Under the pieces are notes generated by a model. It had not been told where the DNA came from, made no database searches, and worked only from the letters and a program-made list of their open reading frames with translations. A stretch of 40,705 nt of DNA from Colidextribacter sp. OB.20 (GTDB lineage: Bacteria > Bacillota > Clostridia > Oscillospirales > Oscillospiraceae), in NCBI RefSeq assembly GCF_009911595.1, contig NZ_QWKG01000037.1, forward strand, positions 1-40,705, written 5' to 3'. Below are positions 22,730 through 30,589 of the stretch, in pieces (position 1 is the first letter of the stretch; the number at the start of each line of letters is the position of its first letter). Position numbers and translations under genes: made by a program.

Positions 22730-25103
22730 GACCTATGAAATGCTGCTGAAAATCGCTGGCGATAACAGTTCGCTGAAAAAGGCGTGTGCCGCTGCAAGTG
22801 AAAATCTGAGCACTCTGGGTGAGGCAGCGAAAAAAGCGGGTCAAGTAGCCACCACGGCCCTGGCCGGGCTTGGGACAGCCGCAACCGGGATCGCAACTGC
22901 CGCCACTTCCGCTTACACAGAACACGAAAAAGCGGCCAACAGCCTGGCTGCGGCCACCGGGGCTATGGGGGAAGAACTGGTCAATCTGCAAGGCGCAATG
23001 GAAAGCGTTTACCAAAACAATTTTGGCGAGAGTATCGAGGACGCTGCCAATGCGGTTGCGTTGGTCAATCGGAATATCAAGGACATCCCAGCCCAGGAGA
23101 TTGCGGGAGCGACAGAAGCTGCGATTGCTCTGCGGGACGCGTTCGAGTATGACGTAGCGGAAAGCACCCGCGCCGCGGCAGCAATCCGAAAAAACTTCGG
23201 AGGGTCAGCAGAGGAGGCTTTCGGCCTGATCGCAGCAGGCGCACAAAACGGCCTTGATTATTCCGGGGAACTGATTGATACCATCAACGAATATTCCAGC
23301 CAGTTTTCAAAGCTGGGATTTACCGCTGACGGTATGTTCCAGCTCCTGCAGTCCGGCGCGGACAGCACCGCGTGGAACCTGGACAAGGTGGGTGACGCGG
23401 TGAAGGAGTTCTCCATCCGGGCGATTGATGGCTCCGACAGCACAGTGGCCGCCTTTGAGGCCCTGGGCTATAACGCATCCGCAATGATGGGCACATTTGC
23501 CGCAGGTGGGGACGGGGCAAATCAGGCATTTTTCGATGTGTTAAACACCCTGATGGACATGGAGGACCAGGTGGCGCGGGACGCGCTGGGCGTATCTCTG
23601 TTCGGGACCATGTGGGAGGACCTGGGTACCGAGGCCATGGAGGCCATGGCAAGCGCCTCAGCCGGGGCCTATGACACAATGGATGCGCTGGAGCAAATCA
23701 ACTCGGTAAAATACAACGACCTGGGCACCGCCCTGGAGGGGGTAAAGCGCAAGGCGGAGGCCGCGCTGGTGCGTGTTGGAGAACAGCTGGTCCCATACGC
23801 CAAGGAGGGCCTGGAGTACCTGGCGAACAATGTATTGCCGGTCGTATCCAACAAGCTGGAAGAAATCACGCCGATTGTGATCAACGCAGGCAAGGCGCTG
23901 TGGGAGAACCGGGATATTATCCTCGCCGTCGGCGGCGCAGTGATGACCGCAGCAGGGGCCTTTAAAGGGCTGCAGGTTGCAAGTGCCGCTGTCGGGGCAG
24001 TAAAAAACCTCTCCACCATCTTCAATGCGGCCTCTCAGAGTGGGGGCCTGCTATCCAGGGTGATGAGCATAGGCAATGTGAAGCTGGCCCTGATTGCTGG
24101 CGGGGCCGCAGCTCTGGCGGCAGGGTTCATCTATCTGTGGAACCACAGTGAAAAATTTCGGGCTGCTGTAACGTCCCTGTGGGTCAAGCTCCAGCCCTTG
24201 GGCGCCAGTCTGATGGACCTAGCCTCTCTGCTGGCCGGTGTCCTGGGCCCTGCTTTTCAGGTTACGGGTCTGGCGCTGATCAACGGCCTGGAAAGCGCCG
24301 TACAAATCGCGGCGCCCATCATAGAAAATGTCATCGGCATATTTACCGGGCTGCTCAATTTTATTACCGGCGTATTCACCGGGAATTGGGAACTTGCCTG
24401 GCAGGGCGTATGCGATATATTCGGAAATCTGTTCGGAGGTCTGGCCAATATCGCGAAAGTGCCCATCAACGCCGTGATCGGCGCGGTTAACTCCGTGATT
24501 GGGGCCATCAACTCCTGCGGCTTCACTATCCCGGACTGGGTGCCCGTGGTGGGCGGCAAGAGTTTTTCCATCAATCTGCCCGAGATTCCCATGCTGGCCA
24601 CTGGCGGTATTGTTACCGCCCCCACCATCCTGGAGGCGGGCGAGGGCGGGGAGCCGGAAGCGATTCTCCCGCTGTCCAAGCTGGCCGCCCTGCTCCAGGG
24701 CGTGGCCAACACACCGGAGAGTTCGCCCATGGGGAACCAGGAGAACAGCCTGGAGAGCAGCCTGGAGGAAGCACCCCTGGCCCAGCTGGCCAAGCTGGTG
24801 GAAGACTGGATCAGGAACAACAAACCGGACCCGCATGGACCGGGCCGGGGCGGCGGCGGCTGGCCCCTCCCAGAGCCGCCGCACCCCGCAGCAAACGATG
24901 CACCGCCCCCGGCAGGCGGTCAAAACCCGCCCACTGCCGGCAGTGACGTCATCACCTTTGCCCCGGTATTCAATTTCTATGGTCCGACGACCCGGGAGGA
25001 GGCCGTGGAGGCCGGGCGGCTGAGTTTTGCGGAGTTCAAGCGCCTGTATGACCAGCTGAAGGCGGAGGAGCGCCGCAAGAATCTGAGCGTGGCTACACGG
25101 TAA
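22716..25103 (+). CDS. Tail tape measure protein
   Basis: A 795-residue protein with a GTG start that overlaps the end of the E' frame. The first 120 residues are a long helix rich in alanine; the middle has hydrophobic segments (AVGGAVMTAAGAFKGLQVA, IFTGLLNFITGVFTGNWEL) typical of tape measures, and the end is disordered and proline-rich before a final helix (RLSFAEFKRLYDQLKAEERR). Its length sets tail length: with about 1.5 Angstrom per residue the tail would be roughly 120 nm. No added peptidase or lysozyme domain is recognised. Confidence 0.9.
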   Translation: MARSKTYEMLLKIAGDNSSLKKACAAASENLSTLGEAAKKAGQVATTALAGLGTAATGIATAATSAYTEHEKAANSLAAATGAMGEELVNLQGAMESVYQNNFGESIEDAANAVALVNRNIKDIPAQEIAGATEAAIALRDAFEYDVAESTRAAAAIRKNFGGSAEEAFGLIAAGAQNGLDYSGELIDTINEYSSQFSKLGFTADGMFQLLQSGADSTAWNLDKVGDAVKEFSIRAIDGSDSTVAAFEALGYNASAMMGTFAAGGDGANQAFFDVLNTLMDMEDQVARDALGVSLFGTMWEDLGTEAMEAMASASAGAYDTMDALEQINSVKYNDLGTALEGVKRKAEAALVRVGEQLVPYAKEGLEYLANNVLPVVSNKLEEITPIVINAGKALWENRDIILAVGGAVMTAAGAFKGLQVASAAVGAVKNLSTIFNAASQSGGLLSRVMSIGNVKLALIAGGAAALAAGFIYLWNHSEKFRAAVTSLWVKLQPLGASLMDLASLLAGVLGPAFQVTGLALINGLESAVQIAAPIIENVIGIFTGLLNFITGVFTGNWELAWQGVCDIFGNLFGGLANIAKVPINAVIGAVNSVIGAINSCGFTIPDWVPVVGGKSFSINLPEIPMLATGGIVTAPTILEAGEGGEPEAILPLSKLAALLQGVANTPESSPMGNQENSLESSLEEAPLAQLAKLVEDWIRNNKPDPHGPGRGGGGWPLPEPPHPAANDAPPPAGGQNPPTAGSDVITFAPVFNFYGPTTREEAVEAGRLSFAEFKRLYDQLKAEERRKNLSVATR

Positions 25104-25131
25104 AAAAAGTACCGCCCCTGTCACGGGGCGG
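25102..25131 (-). terminator. Terminator for the minus-strand hicAB cassette
   Basis: CCGCCCC (25112-25118) and GGGGCGG (25125-25131) with a 6-base loop; seven A residues to the left (25102-25108) give a U-tract on the minus strand. It starts right after the stop of the tape measure gene and 15 bases beyond hicB. Confidence 0.85.
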
Positions 25132-25145
25132 CGCAGGGAGGAGAT

Positions 25146-25547
25146 TTAGGTGGTGGCCTGATAAAGGGCGGTCAATCCATCGGTAAGCACTTTGGAAAAA
25201 TTGATGTGCTGCGCCTCTGCAAAAGTATTCAGCCATGCGGGAATCGTGCAGTTTTTACGCACAGCGGTATCACCATATTTTTCGGCATAGGCGTCCATAT
25301 CCAGGGAAACGAGGCTGACAAGTCCGCCGGCACCTGCATGAATATCTGCCATGGCGCTGGCCGCCGGTGCGGGCCGTCCTTCCTCCAGTTCGTCAAGAAC
25401 CCATCCGCTGGCGGCGTCCTGGGCCATTAGAATGGCGTCGGCCAGGGTGGTCCCCTCTGTGACGCAGCCGGGAAGATCAGGGACCTCTACGGTGTAGCCG
25501 TCACCATCATCCCAAGGGGAAAAGATAGCAGGATATACAAGTTTCAC
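25146..25547 (-). CDS. hicB: HicB-family antitoxin
   Basis: A 133-residue protein. GTG 25547 with GGAGG seven bases upstream is preferred over the longer frame start. The N-terminal HicB fold is clear (VKLVYPAIFSPWDDGDGYTV, then VPDLPGCVTEGTTLADAI), followed by a C-terminal DNA-binding region (RKNCTIPAWLNTFAEAQHIN), of the ribbon-helix-helix or HTH kind. It neutralises HicA and represses the pair, probably through the palindrome in the promoter. It lies downstream of hicA on the minus strand between tape measure and LysM genes. Confidence 0.88.
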   Translation of the reverse strand: MKLVYPAIFSPWDDGDGYTVEVPDLPGCVTEGTTLADAILMAQDAASGWVLDELEEGRPAPAASAMADIHAGAGGLVSLVSLDMDAYAEKYGDTAVRKNCTIPAWLNTFAEAQHINFSKVLTDGLTALYQATT

Positions 25548-25590
25548 AGAAATACCTCCAATCAATCTATATTGCCTCGGAGGGCGGGGC

Positions 25591-25773
25591 TTATTTCAGC
25601 CCCGCCTGTTTCCGAATCGTTTCAATCGTTTTCGGGTGAATATCACCTTTGTGTTGTGGAATTGTGACTTTTCCGGGTTTTGTCGGATGTTTGAAATGCT
25701 TGTGTGAGCCTTTTGTTTTGTGATAGTACCAGCCGTCTGCCTTGACTTCCTTTTCTATTTCCTGTGCTGTCAT
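25591..25773 (-). CDS. hicA: HicA-family mRNA interferase toxin
   Basis: A 60-residue protein of normal HicA length, with the double-stranded-RNA-binding-like fold and catalytic histidine in TKGSHKHFKHPTKPGKVTIP, and the conserved ending HPKTIETIRKQAGLK. It cleaves mRNA when free of HicB. GGGAGG precedes the ATG. Order toxin-antitoxin is the usual one for hicAB. The pair may stabilise the prophage or act against other phages. Confidence 0.9.
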   Translation of the reverse strand: MTAQEIEKEVKADGWYYHKTKGSHKHFKHPTKPGKVTIPQHKGDIHPKTIETIRKQAGLK

Positions 25774-25795
25774 AATGTTTCCTCCCTATGCTTTT

Positions 25796-25824
25796 ATTAT
25801 ACGCATAATGCGTACGACAGTCAA
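25796..25824 (-). promoter_or_regulatory. hicAB promoter with palindromic operator
   Basis: On the minus strand TTGACT (25824-25819), 17-base spacer, TATAAT (25801-25796). The perfect palindrome ACGCAT-A-ATGCGT (25801-25813) overlaps the -10 end and the spacer, an ideal place for repression by HicB. Confidence 0.88.
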
Positions 25825-25868
25825 GGTGAAATTGAAAAAACATAAAAATTTTTGAGGAGGGGCGGACC

Positions 25869-26192
25869 ATGCCTGACACCTACACCACCCGGCAGGGGGA
25901 CGCCTGGGACGCCATTGCCCATCGGGTCTATGGAGACGTGAAGTACGCCGGCTGGCTGATGGAGCACAACCACCCCCATCTTGACACTTTTGTGTTCCGG
26001 GCAGGCGTGGTGCTCCAGACGCCGGAACCGCCGGAGGATGTCTCCGGTCCTGATGTGCCCGCCTGGAGGAAACCACATGAACACGAGAAAAGCAGCTGTA
26101 GAAATCGCCTGGAACGGGGCGGCCGCCGCCGGGACGCTGGGTCAGTATCAGACTTCAGCAACCTACACCGACCCGGCCAGCGGGGAGGCTGA
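25869..26192 (+). CDS. Tail protein X-like LysM protein
   Basis: A 107-residue frame starting at ATG 25869, with GAGGAGGGGCGG upstream. The first about 65 residues are the usual small LysM-like tail protein X (TTRQGDAWDAIAHRVYGDVK, HLDTFVFRAGVVLQTPEPPE). The last about 40 residues are basic and overlap gene D by 116 bases; they look like out-of-frame noise. Relatives usually end near the position of PAWRKP, so the stop has probably been lost by mutation or a shift. Confidence 0.75.
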   Translation: MPDTYTTRQGDAWDAIAHRVYGDVKYAGWLMEHNHPHLDTFVFRAGVVLQTPEPPEDVSGPDVPAWRKPHEHEKSSCRNRLERGGRRRDAGSVSDFSNLHRPGQRGG

Positions 26193-27066
26193 CAGCTTTG
26201 ACCTCTCCCTCCATGACCGGGACCGGCAGTGGATCGGGCCGTGGCTCCCCCAGGTGGGGGACACCCTGTCCGCCGTAATCTGCCTGACCGACTGGGACCG
26301 GGCGGGAGATAACCGCTCCCTCCCCTGCGGCTCCTTCGTGCTGGACAAGTTCGATTTCTCCGGCTGGCCGGTGACAGGGAACATTGCCGGGGTATCTGTC
26401 CCTGCGGACAGCGCCTTCCGGGAGACCCAGCGGACCCGAACCTGGGAGAACATCACCGTGGAGGAGATTGGCAAAGAGATCGCCGCCCGGGCGGGAATCT
26501 CCCTGGCCTGGGATGTGGACGGAGGCCCCATCATCATCAAGAGCGAGGAACAGTCAGAGAAAACGGACTGCGATTTTTACATGGGGCTGTGTGAGACATA
26601 TGGCCTGGCCATGAAGGTGTACGCGCAGAAGATCGTGGTCTATGACCGGGAAGCGTACAAGGCCCGGCCCCCAGTGGCCACGCTGACCCCCGACATGCTC
26701 CTGTCCTGGAGTTGGTCGTCCCAACTCACAGGGACCTACACTGGCGGGGAATACGCTTACACAGACCCCTCTACAGAGAAAGAGGTCAAGGTGCAGGTGG
26801 GCAGCGGCCCACGCATTCTGAAGAAGTCCGGACGGGTGGACAGCCGGGCGGACGCGGAGCGGAAGCTGTGGGCGGCCATCCACCAGGCCAATCATGGGTC
26901 AACGAAGCTCTCCCTGTCCATGCGGGGCACTGCCAGCCTGGTGGCCTCTCAGTGCGTCATGGTGGAGGAGCTGGGTTGGCTGGGCGGTAAATATTTCATT
27001 GACAGCATTATTCATCACATCGGCGGCGGCTACACGATGGACCTGGAGCTGTCCCGGGTGGAGTGA
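26077..27066 (+). CDS. Baseplate hub protein, P2 gpD/late-control-like
   Basis: A 329-residue protein; ATG 26077 has GGAGGAAACC upstream. It matches the hub proteins of contractile tails (P2 gpD, XkdQ): AVEIAWNGAAAAGTLGQYQT, SFDLSLHDRDRQWIGPW, ETQRTRTWENITVEEIGKEI and the final GGKYFIDSIIHHIGGGYTM. It forms the central hub to which the spike attaches. Together with X, V and PAAR it makes the tail tip. Confidence 0.85.
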   Translation: MNTRKAAVEIAWNGAAAAGTLGQYQTSATYTDPASGEADSFDLSLHDRDRQWIGPWLPQVGDTLSAVICLTDWDRAGDNRSLPCGSFVLDKFDFSGWPVTGNIAGVSVPADSAFRETQRTRTWENITVEEIGKEIAARAGISLAWDVDGGPIIIKSEEQSEKTDCDFYMGLCETYGLAMKVYAQKIVVYDREAYKARPPVATLTPDMLLSWSWSSQLTGTYTGGEYAYTDPSTEKEVKVQVGSGPRILKKSGRVDSRADAERKLWAAIHQANHGSTKLSLSMRGTASLVASQCVMVEELGWLGGKYFIDSIIHHIGGGYTMDLELSRVE

Positions 27067-27076
27067 GGAGGAGAAC

Positions 27077-27487
27077 ATGCGTAACGATACCCGGGTTGGA
27101 AAAATATCAGATGTTGACCATTCCACAGGTCTGGTGCGGGTTGTCTATCCAGACCAGGACGACGCGGTGACCCAGATGATCCCCCTCCTGTCCACCGCAT
27201 TCACTGGGGCCTATACAGCGCCCGAGGTGGGGGACCAGGTATTGGTCCTCCACCTGTCCAACGGCATGGCTGCGGGGGTAGTCCTGGGCCGTCCCTGGAG
27301 CGAGAAGAACAGGCCCCCGGAGGGTGCGGAAAAGCTGTACCGCCTGGACATGGACCGTACACCTGGGGCGGCCATGCTCCGTTACGACGGCAAGGCCAAG
27401 GAACTGACGCTGCACTGTGACGGCTCCATAAACATCACCGCCGGCAGCGCCATCGTCATCAACGGAAAAACCATTGATCTGAATTAA
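27077..27487 (+). CDS. Baseplate spike protein, gpV-like
   Basis: A 136-residue protein starting at ATG 27077 after GAGGAGGAGAAC. It has the OB-fold of baseplate assembly protein V (VGKISDVDHSTGLVRVVYPD, APEVGDQVLVLHLSNGMAAG, VVLGRPWSEKN) and a C-terminal beta-helix strand (LTLHCDGSINITAGSAIVIN). In P2 this protein is the membrane-piercing spike; a separate PAAR tip protein follows here. Confidence 0.85.
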   Translation: MRNDTRVGKISDVDHSTGLVRVVYPDQDDAVTQMIPLLSTAFTGAYTAPEVGDQVLVLHLSNGMAAGVVLGRPWSEKNRPPEGAEKLYRLDMDRTPGAAMLRYDGKAKELTLHCDGSINITAGSAIVINGKTIDLN

Positions 27488-27500
27488 GGAGGGCGGTCTT

Positions 27501-27997
27501 ATGCCAAACGCGGCGCGGCTCCTGGATACAGTGGACGGCACAACCGCAGGGGAGCATTCAGGACATGTCTCTCCGCACCCGCCGCTGCCCTTTTCCGGGG
27601 AGATCAGCGGGGGCTGTTCTTCCAATGTACGGACCAACGGCCGGTCCGCCGCCATTGTGACCAGCGTTATAGTCGACGCACTTGAGAAGAGGTAAAAAGG
27701 AGGGGAGGAAAAATGGCGCGGGGCAAGGCGGAGGATGCAGGCGGGCTGACGCCCGCCAAAGACGACAACGCCGCCCTGTGCCATTTTGGCCGCCGAACTT
27801 TACCGATTTTCAAGTGTGTTGACTATACCACGGAGCGGGATTCCTGTTGTGGCTCCAGCTCGGGCGCCGTGGCCGCGGGAAGCAGGTCGGTCCGAATCAA
27901 TGGGCTGCCCACCACACGCCTTGGTGATGCCCTTGCGCCCCACAGCGGGAGCGGAGCGATCACCGGCGGAAGCCCGGATGTGCGGATAGGAGGTTGA
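27501..27997 (+). pseudogene. PAAR spike-tip protein gene, split by a MITE-like insertion
   Basis: Two frames carry the halves of one PAAR protein: 27501-27695 (start PNAARLLDTVDGTTAGEHSG, ending at TAA within the insert) and 27713-27997 (containing TTERDSCCGSSSGAVAAGS to ITGGSPDVRIGG). Removing 27670-27827, that is the insert and one TA, joins them as AAIVTSV-TTERDSCC in frame, giving a 112-residue protein, the normal size. PAAR proteins sharpen the tip of the spike. The second half has gained 38 extra N-terminal residues encoded by the insert, with its own ATG 27713 and AAGGAGG. Confidence 0.88.
27670..27825. mobile_element. MITE-like palindromic element with TA target duplication
   Basis: A 156-bp element inserted in the PAAR gene. 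The ends are inverted repeats of 26 bases with 21 matches (27670-27695 and 27800-27825, TAGTC...), and the arms pair again inside (AAAATGGCGCGGGGC against AAAATGGCACAGGGC) and at the centre (GGCGGGC-TGAC-GCCCGCC, 27740-27757), so the whole unit is a long imperfect palindrome. TA flanks both sides (27668-27669, 27826-27827), as in IS630/Tc1-mariner insertions. Three terminal mismatches are G-U pairs in RNA. It has no transposase, but carries TAA, AAGGAGG and ATG on the plus strand. Confidence 0.82.
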
Positions 27998-28003
27998 GCT
28001 GAC

Positions 28004-28396
28004 TTGATTGGTACATTTGGAACCGTACTGGTTTTCGAGGTCAGCGACAACCGGGTGCTGACCTTTAGCGGGATGACCCGGGAGGTCTCCAGCCGCTGGA
28101 CTGACCACGAGGTAATGGGCGTCAAGCCCAAGCCGGAATTTTTGGGGCCTGGAAACCAGACGGTCTCCCTCACCATCACCCTGTCTTCATCCCTGGGGGT
28201 CCGGCCCAGACAGATGCTGGAACGGGTGGCCAATATGGTAGAGCGGGGCCAGGTGGAGTACCTGATTATCGACTGCAAGCCGGTGAGCAAGAATCCCTTC
28301 CGCATCACCGGATCCAGCGAGGCATGGAATACGCTCTACAACGGAGGCGAGCTGGCCCGGGCCAACCTGACCCTCACACTGGAGGAGTACACATGA
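28004..28396 (+). CDS. gpU-like tail/baseplate protein
   Basis: A 130-residue protein, TTG start after AGGAGGTTGAGCTGAC. The fold pattern (MIGTFGTVLVFEVSDNRVL, KPEFLGPGNQTVSLTITL, PRQMLERVANMVERGQVEYL) is that of P2 gpU-type tail proteins, here placed between PAAR and gp25-like genes. gpU-like proteins finish the tail or stabilise the tip. Its stop overlaps the ATG of the following gene. Confidence 0.75.
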   Translation: MIGTFGTVLVFEVSDNRVLTFSGMTREVSSRWTDHEVMGVKPKPEFLGPGNQTVSLTITLSSSLGVRPRQMLERVANMVERGQVEYLIIDCKPVSKNPFRITGSSEAWNTLYNGGELARANLTLTLEEYT

Positions 28397-28698
28397 CAAA
28401 CTCCCTGTTTTTTGATTTTCAATTAGAGTTTACCTTTTCCGATAATTGGCTGGCCGACCTGGACCGGCAGATCACCCTGCTGCTGTCCACCATATAGGGG
28501 ACCATGCCGCTGGAGCGCGGGCTTGGAATCATGCAGGATTTTGTGGATAAGCCTCCGGGAGTGGTAAAAAGCCTCTATACCGCAGAGGCAGCCAAAAAGA
28601 TTTCCGAGTTCATCCCCCAGGTACGGGTCCAGGAAGTGATATGGCTCCCGGCCGGGCAGGGACATTTCAAGCCAAAGGTGGTGATTACCCGTGCCTGA
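28393..28698 (+). pseudogene. Baseplate wedge protein (gpW/gp25-like) interrupted by an in-frame TAG
   Basis: The frame starts at ATG 28393 (overlapping the previous TGA) and encodes 34 residues ending LDRQITLLLSTI, then TAG 28495-28497, then continues in the same frame GTMPLERGLGIMQDFVDKPP to 28698. The family signature spans the stop: gp25/gpW proteins have a conserved run like LLST-x-x-GTMPLxRxFG. Read through, the protein has the usual about 101 residues. The 3' part could restart at ATG 28504, but a ribosome binding site is not seen. A CAG or AAG codon changed to TAG is the simplest explanation. Confidence 0.75.
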
Positions 28699-29845
28699 CA
28701 ACCTTCAGATGGACCAGCTGCCCGAGGTCAGCTTTATCGACGGACTGAGTGTCGATGCTCTTTGCAAGGAGATGGTGGCGGATTATGAGCGGTACATGAC
28801 CCAGGCCACCGGAAACACGGTGAGCCTGGCCCAGGCCAGCCCCCACCGTATGGAGCTCTATGCCGCCGCCGCCCAGCTCTACCAGGCGATGCAGTATATC
28901 GACCGGGCGGGCAAGCAGAATCTCTTGAAATACAGCTATGGTGAATTTCTGGACCACCTGGCCGCTTTTAAGGGCCTGACCCGCCGGCCAGCCGCCTCCG
29001 CCGTGACCACGCTCCGATTTACCGCTTCCGCCGTCCGTGATACCACTATCGGGATCCCCAGCGGCACACGTGCCGCCACCCGGGAGCTGCTGTATTTCCA
29101 GACCACACAGTATGCTGAAATTCCTGCCGGGGAGCGCAGTGTGGACGTGCCGGCGGTCTGCGTTGTGCCGGGCTCGACCGGGAACGATCTCGCTGTGGGA
29201 GCTTTGGCTGAAATTGTAGACCCGCTGCCCTATGTCGCCAACGTGTCCAACATCACAGCTTCAGAGGGCGGCGCGGATACGGAGAGCGACCAGGAGCTGG
29301 TGGAGCGGATCTATCTGTTCCCCGGGTCCTATTCCACGGCGGGCCCGGAGGCCGGCTATCTCTATCACGCCAAGACCTACAACGCCAATGTGGGTGATGT
29401 GGTGGTGACCAGCGACCAGGCCGCAGGCTCTGTGGAGGTGTATTTCCTGCTGGACGACGGCTCCGCGCCCGGGCCCGAGATGGTGACAGGGCTCCAGAAT
29501 TATTTGAGGGACCGTCAGATTCGGCCCATGACCGACCTGGTGACGGTTTCTGCGCCGGCGGATGTGCCGTACTCCATCGACCTGGTCTACTACATCAACC
29601 GCAGCGACAGTAACCGGGCAGTGGCCATCCAGAGGGCGGTCAATGCCGCTGTGGACGCCTACATTACCTGGCAGAGGTCCATAGGCCGGGACATCAACCC
29701 GTCCAAGCTGGCGGAGCGGGTCATGGCGGCGGGGGCCAAGCGTGTGGAGCTCTCTGCCCCCGCCTTTACCCCGGTTGCCCGGACCGGAGTGGCCAGCCTG
29801 GAGGGAGATTCCCAGGTCCGCTATGGAGGGCTGGAGGATGATTGA
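28691..29845 (+). CDS. Baseplate protein J-like
   Basis: A 384-residue protein, GTG start overlapping the end of the gp25-like frame. It has the Baseplate_J pattern: LPEVSFIDGLSVDALCKEMV, GEFLDHLAAFKGLTRRPA, the PAGERSVDVPAVCVVPGSTG strand region and NITASEGGADTESDQELVER. It links wedges around the hub. Its 3' end overlaps the start of the gpI gene by 8 bases. Confidence 0.9.
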   Translation: MPDNLQMDQLPEVSFIDGLSVDALCKEMVADYERYMTQATGNTVSLAQASPHRMELYAAAAQLYQAMQYIDRAGKQNLLKYSYGEFLDHLAAFKGLTRRPAASAVTTLRFTASAVRDTTIGIPSGTRAATRELLYFQTTQYAEIPAGERSVDVPAVCVVPGSTGNDLAVGALAEIVDPLPYVANVSNITASEGGADTESDQELVERIYLFPGSYSTAGPEAGYLYHAKTYNANVGDVVVTSDQAAGSVEVYFLLDDGSAPGPEMVTGLQNYLRDRQIRPMTDLVTVSAPADVPYSIDLVYYINRSDSNRAVAIQRAVNAAVDAYITWQRSIGRDINPSKLAERVMAAGAKRVELSAPAFTPVARTGVASLEGDSQVRYGGLEDD

Positions 29846-30589
29846 TCTGCGAGGCAGCCGGTTTCCGACATCCTGCCCGAAAATCTCTCCAACCAGCTGG
29901 AGACACAGGCCTTCGCCTACGCCTTGGGGCGGCAGGTGGAGCGGCTGTGCGCCTGGGCGGATCGAACAAGGGTCTATGCCGCTGTGAGTGAGCTTTCGGA
30001 GGAGATTCTGGACGTGCTGGCTCTGGAGCTGCGTACTCCTGCCTACGACCAGAGCTTTCCGGTCGAGGTAAAGCGGGCGCTGATTGAGGGGACAATGGCC
30101 TTCTATACCAGCCTGGGGACTCCTGCGGCGGCGGACCGGATTCTGGAGATCATCTTTTCCGAGGGCCGCATTGAGGAGTGGTATGAATACGGCGGGGAGC
30201 CCCACCACTTCCGGGCCTATATAGAGATGACCGGCCGGCCGGTCACGCAGGAGAGCCTGGTCAGCTTTCGCAGGATACTGGCCGGTGTGAAGCGCCTGTC
30301 CAGCTGGTGGGACGGCACCATAACCGTCACTGAGCTGGACACGGACCCGATCCTGGTGGGGGCCGGGCTGGGCCTGTGCCTCTCCAGTACGGAGCTGCCG
30401 GTCCGGGACCCGCTGTATCAGGACACTGTGGTTCCGGTCTCCTCCGGAATACAGGGCCTTATCTCCATCATCCGGCCCCCGGAGCGGCCGCCGGCATTCC
30501 ATGAGCGGCCCCTGGCGGCCCGGGGCCTGCTGAAAAGCAGCCTGACCATAACAGCACTGCCGGAACTGAACAGGGAGGAATCGCAATGA
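29838..30589 (+). CDS. Tail protein I-like, with a one-base deletion near the start
   Basis: ATG 29838 (GGAGG upstream) starts MIDLRGSRF and then runs out of frame; the frame +1 to it continues SDILPENLSNQLETQAFAYA and on to 30589. A fourth T in the run at 29862-29864 would join them as one 250-residue protein with the normal gpI layout, including YADRTRVYAAV-like and RALIEGTMAFYTSLGTPAA regions. As written, translation could only begin internally (GTG or TTG near 29920), losing about 28 residues. It attaches fibres to the baseplate. Confidence 0.82.
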
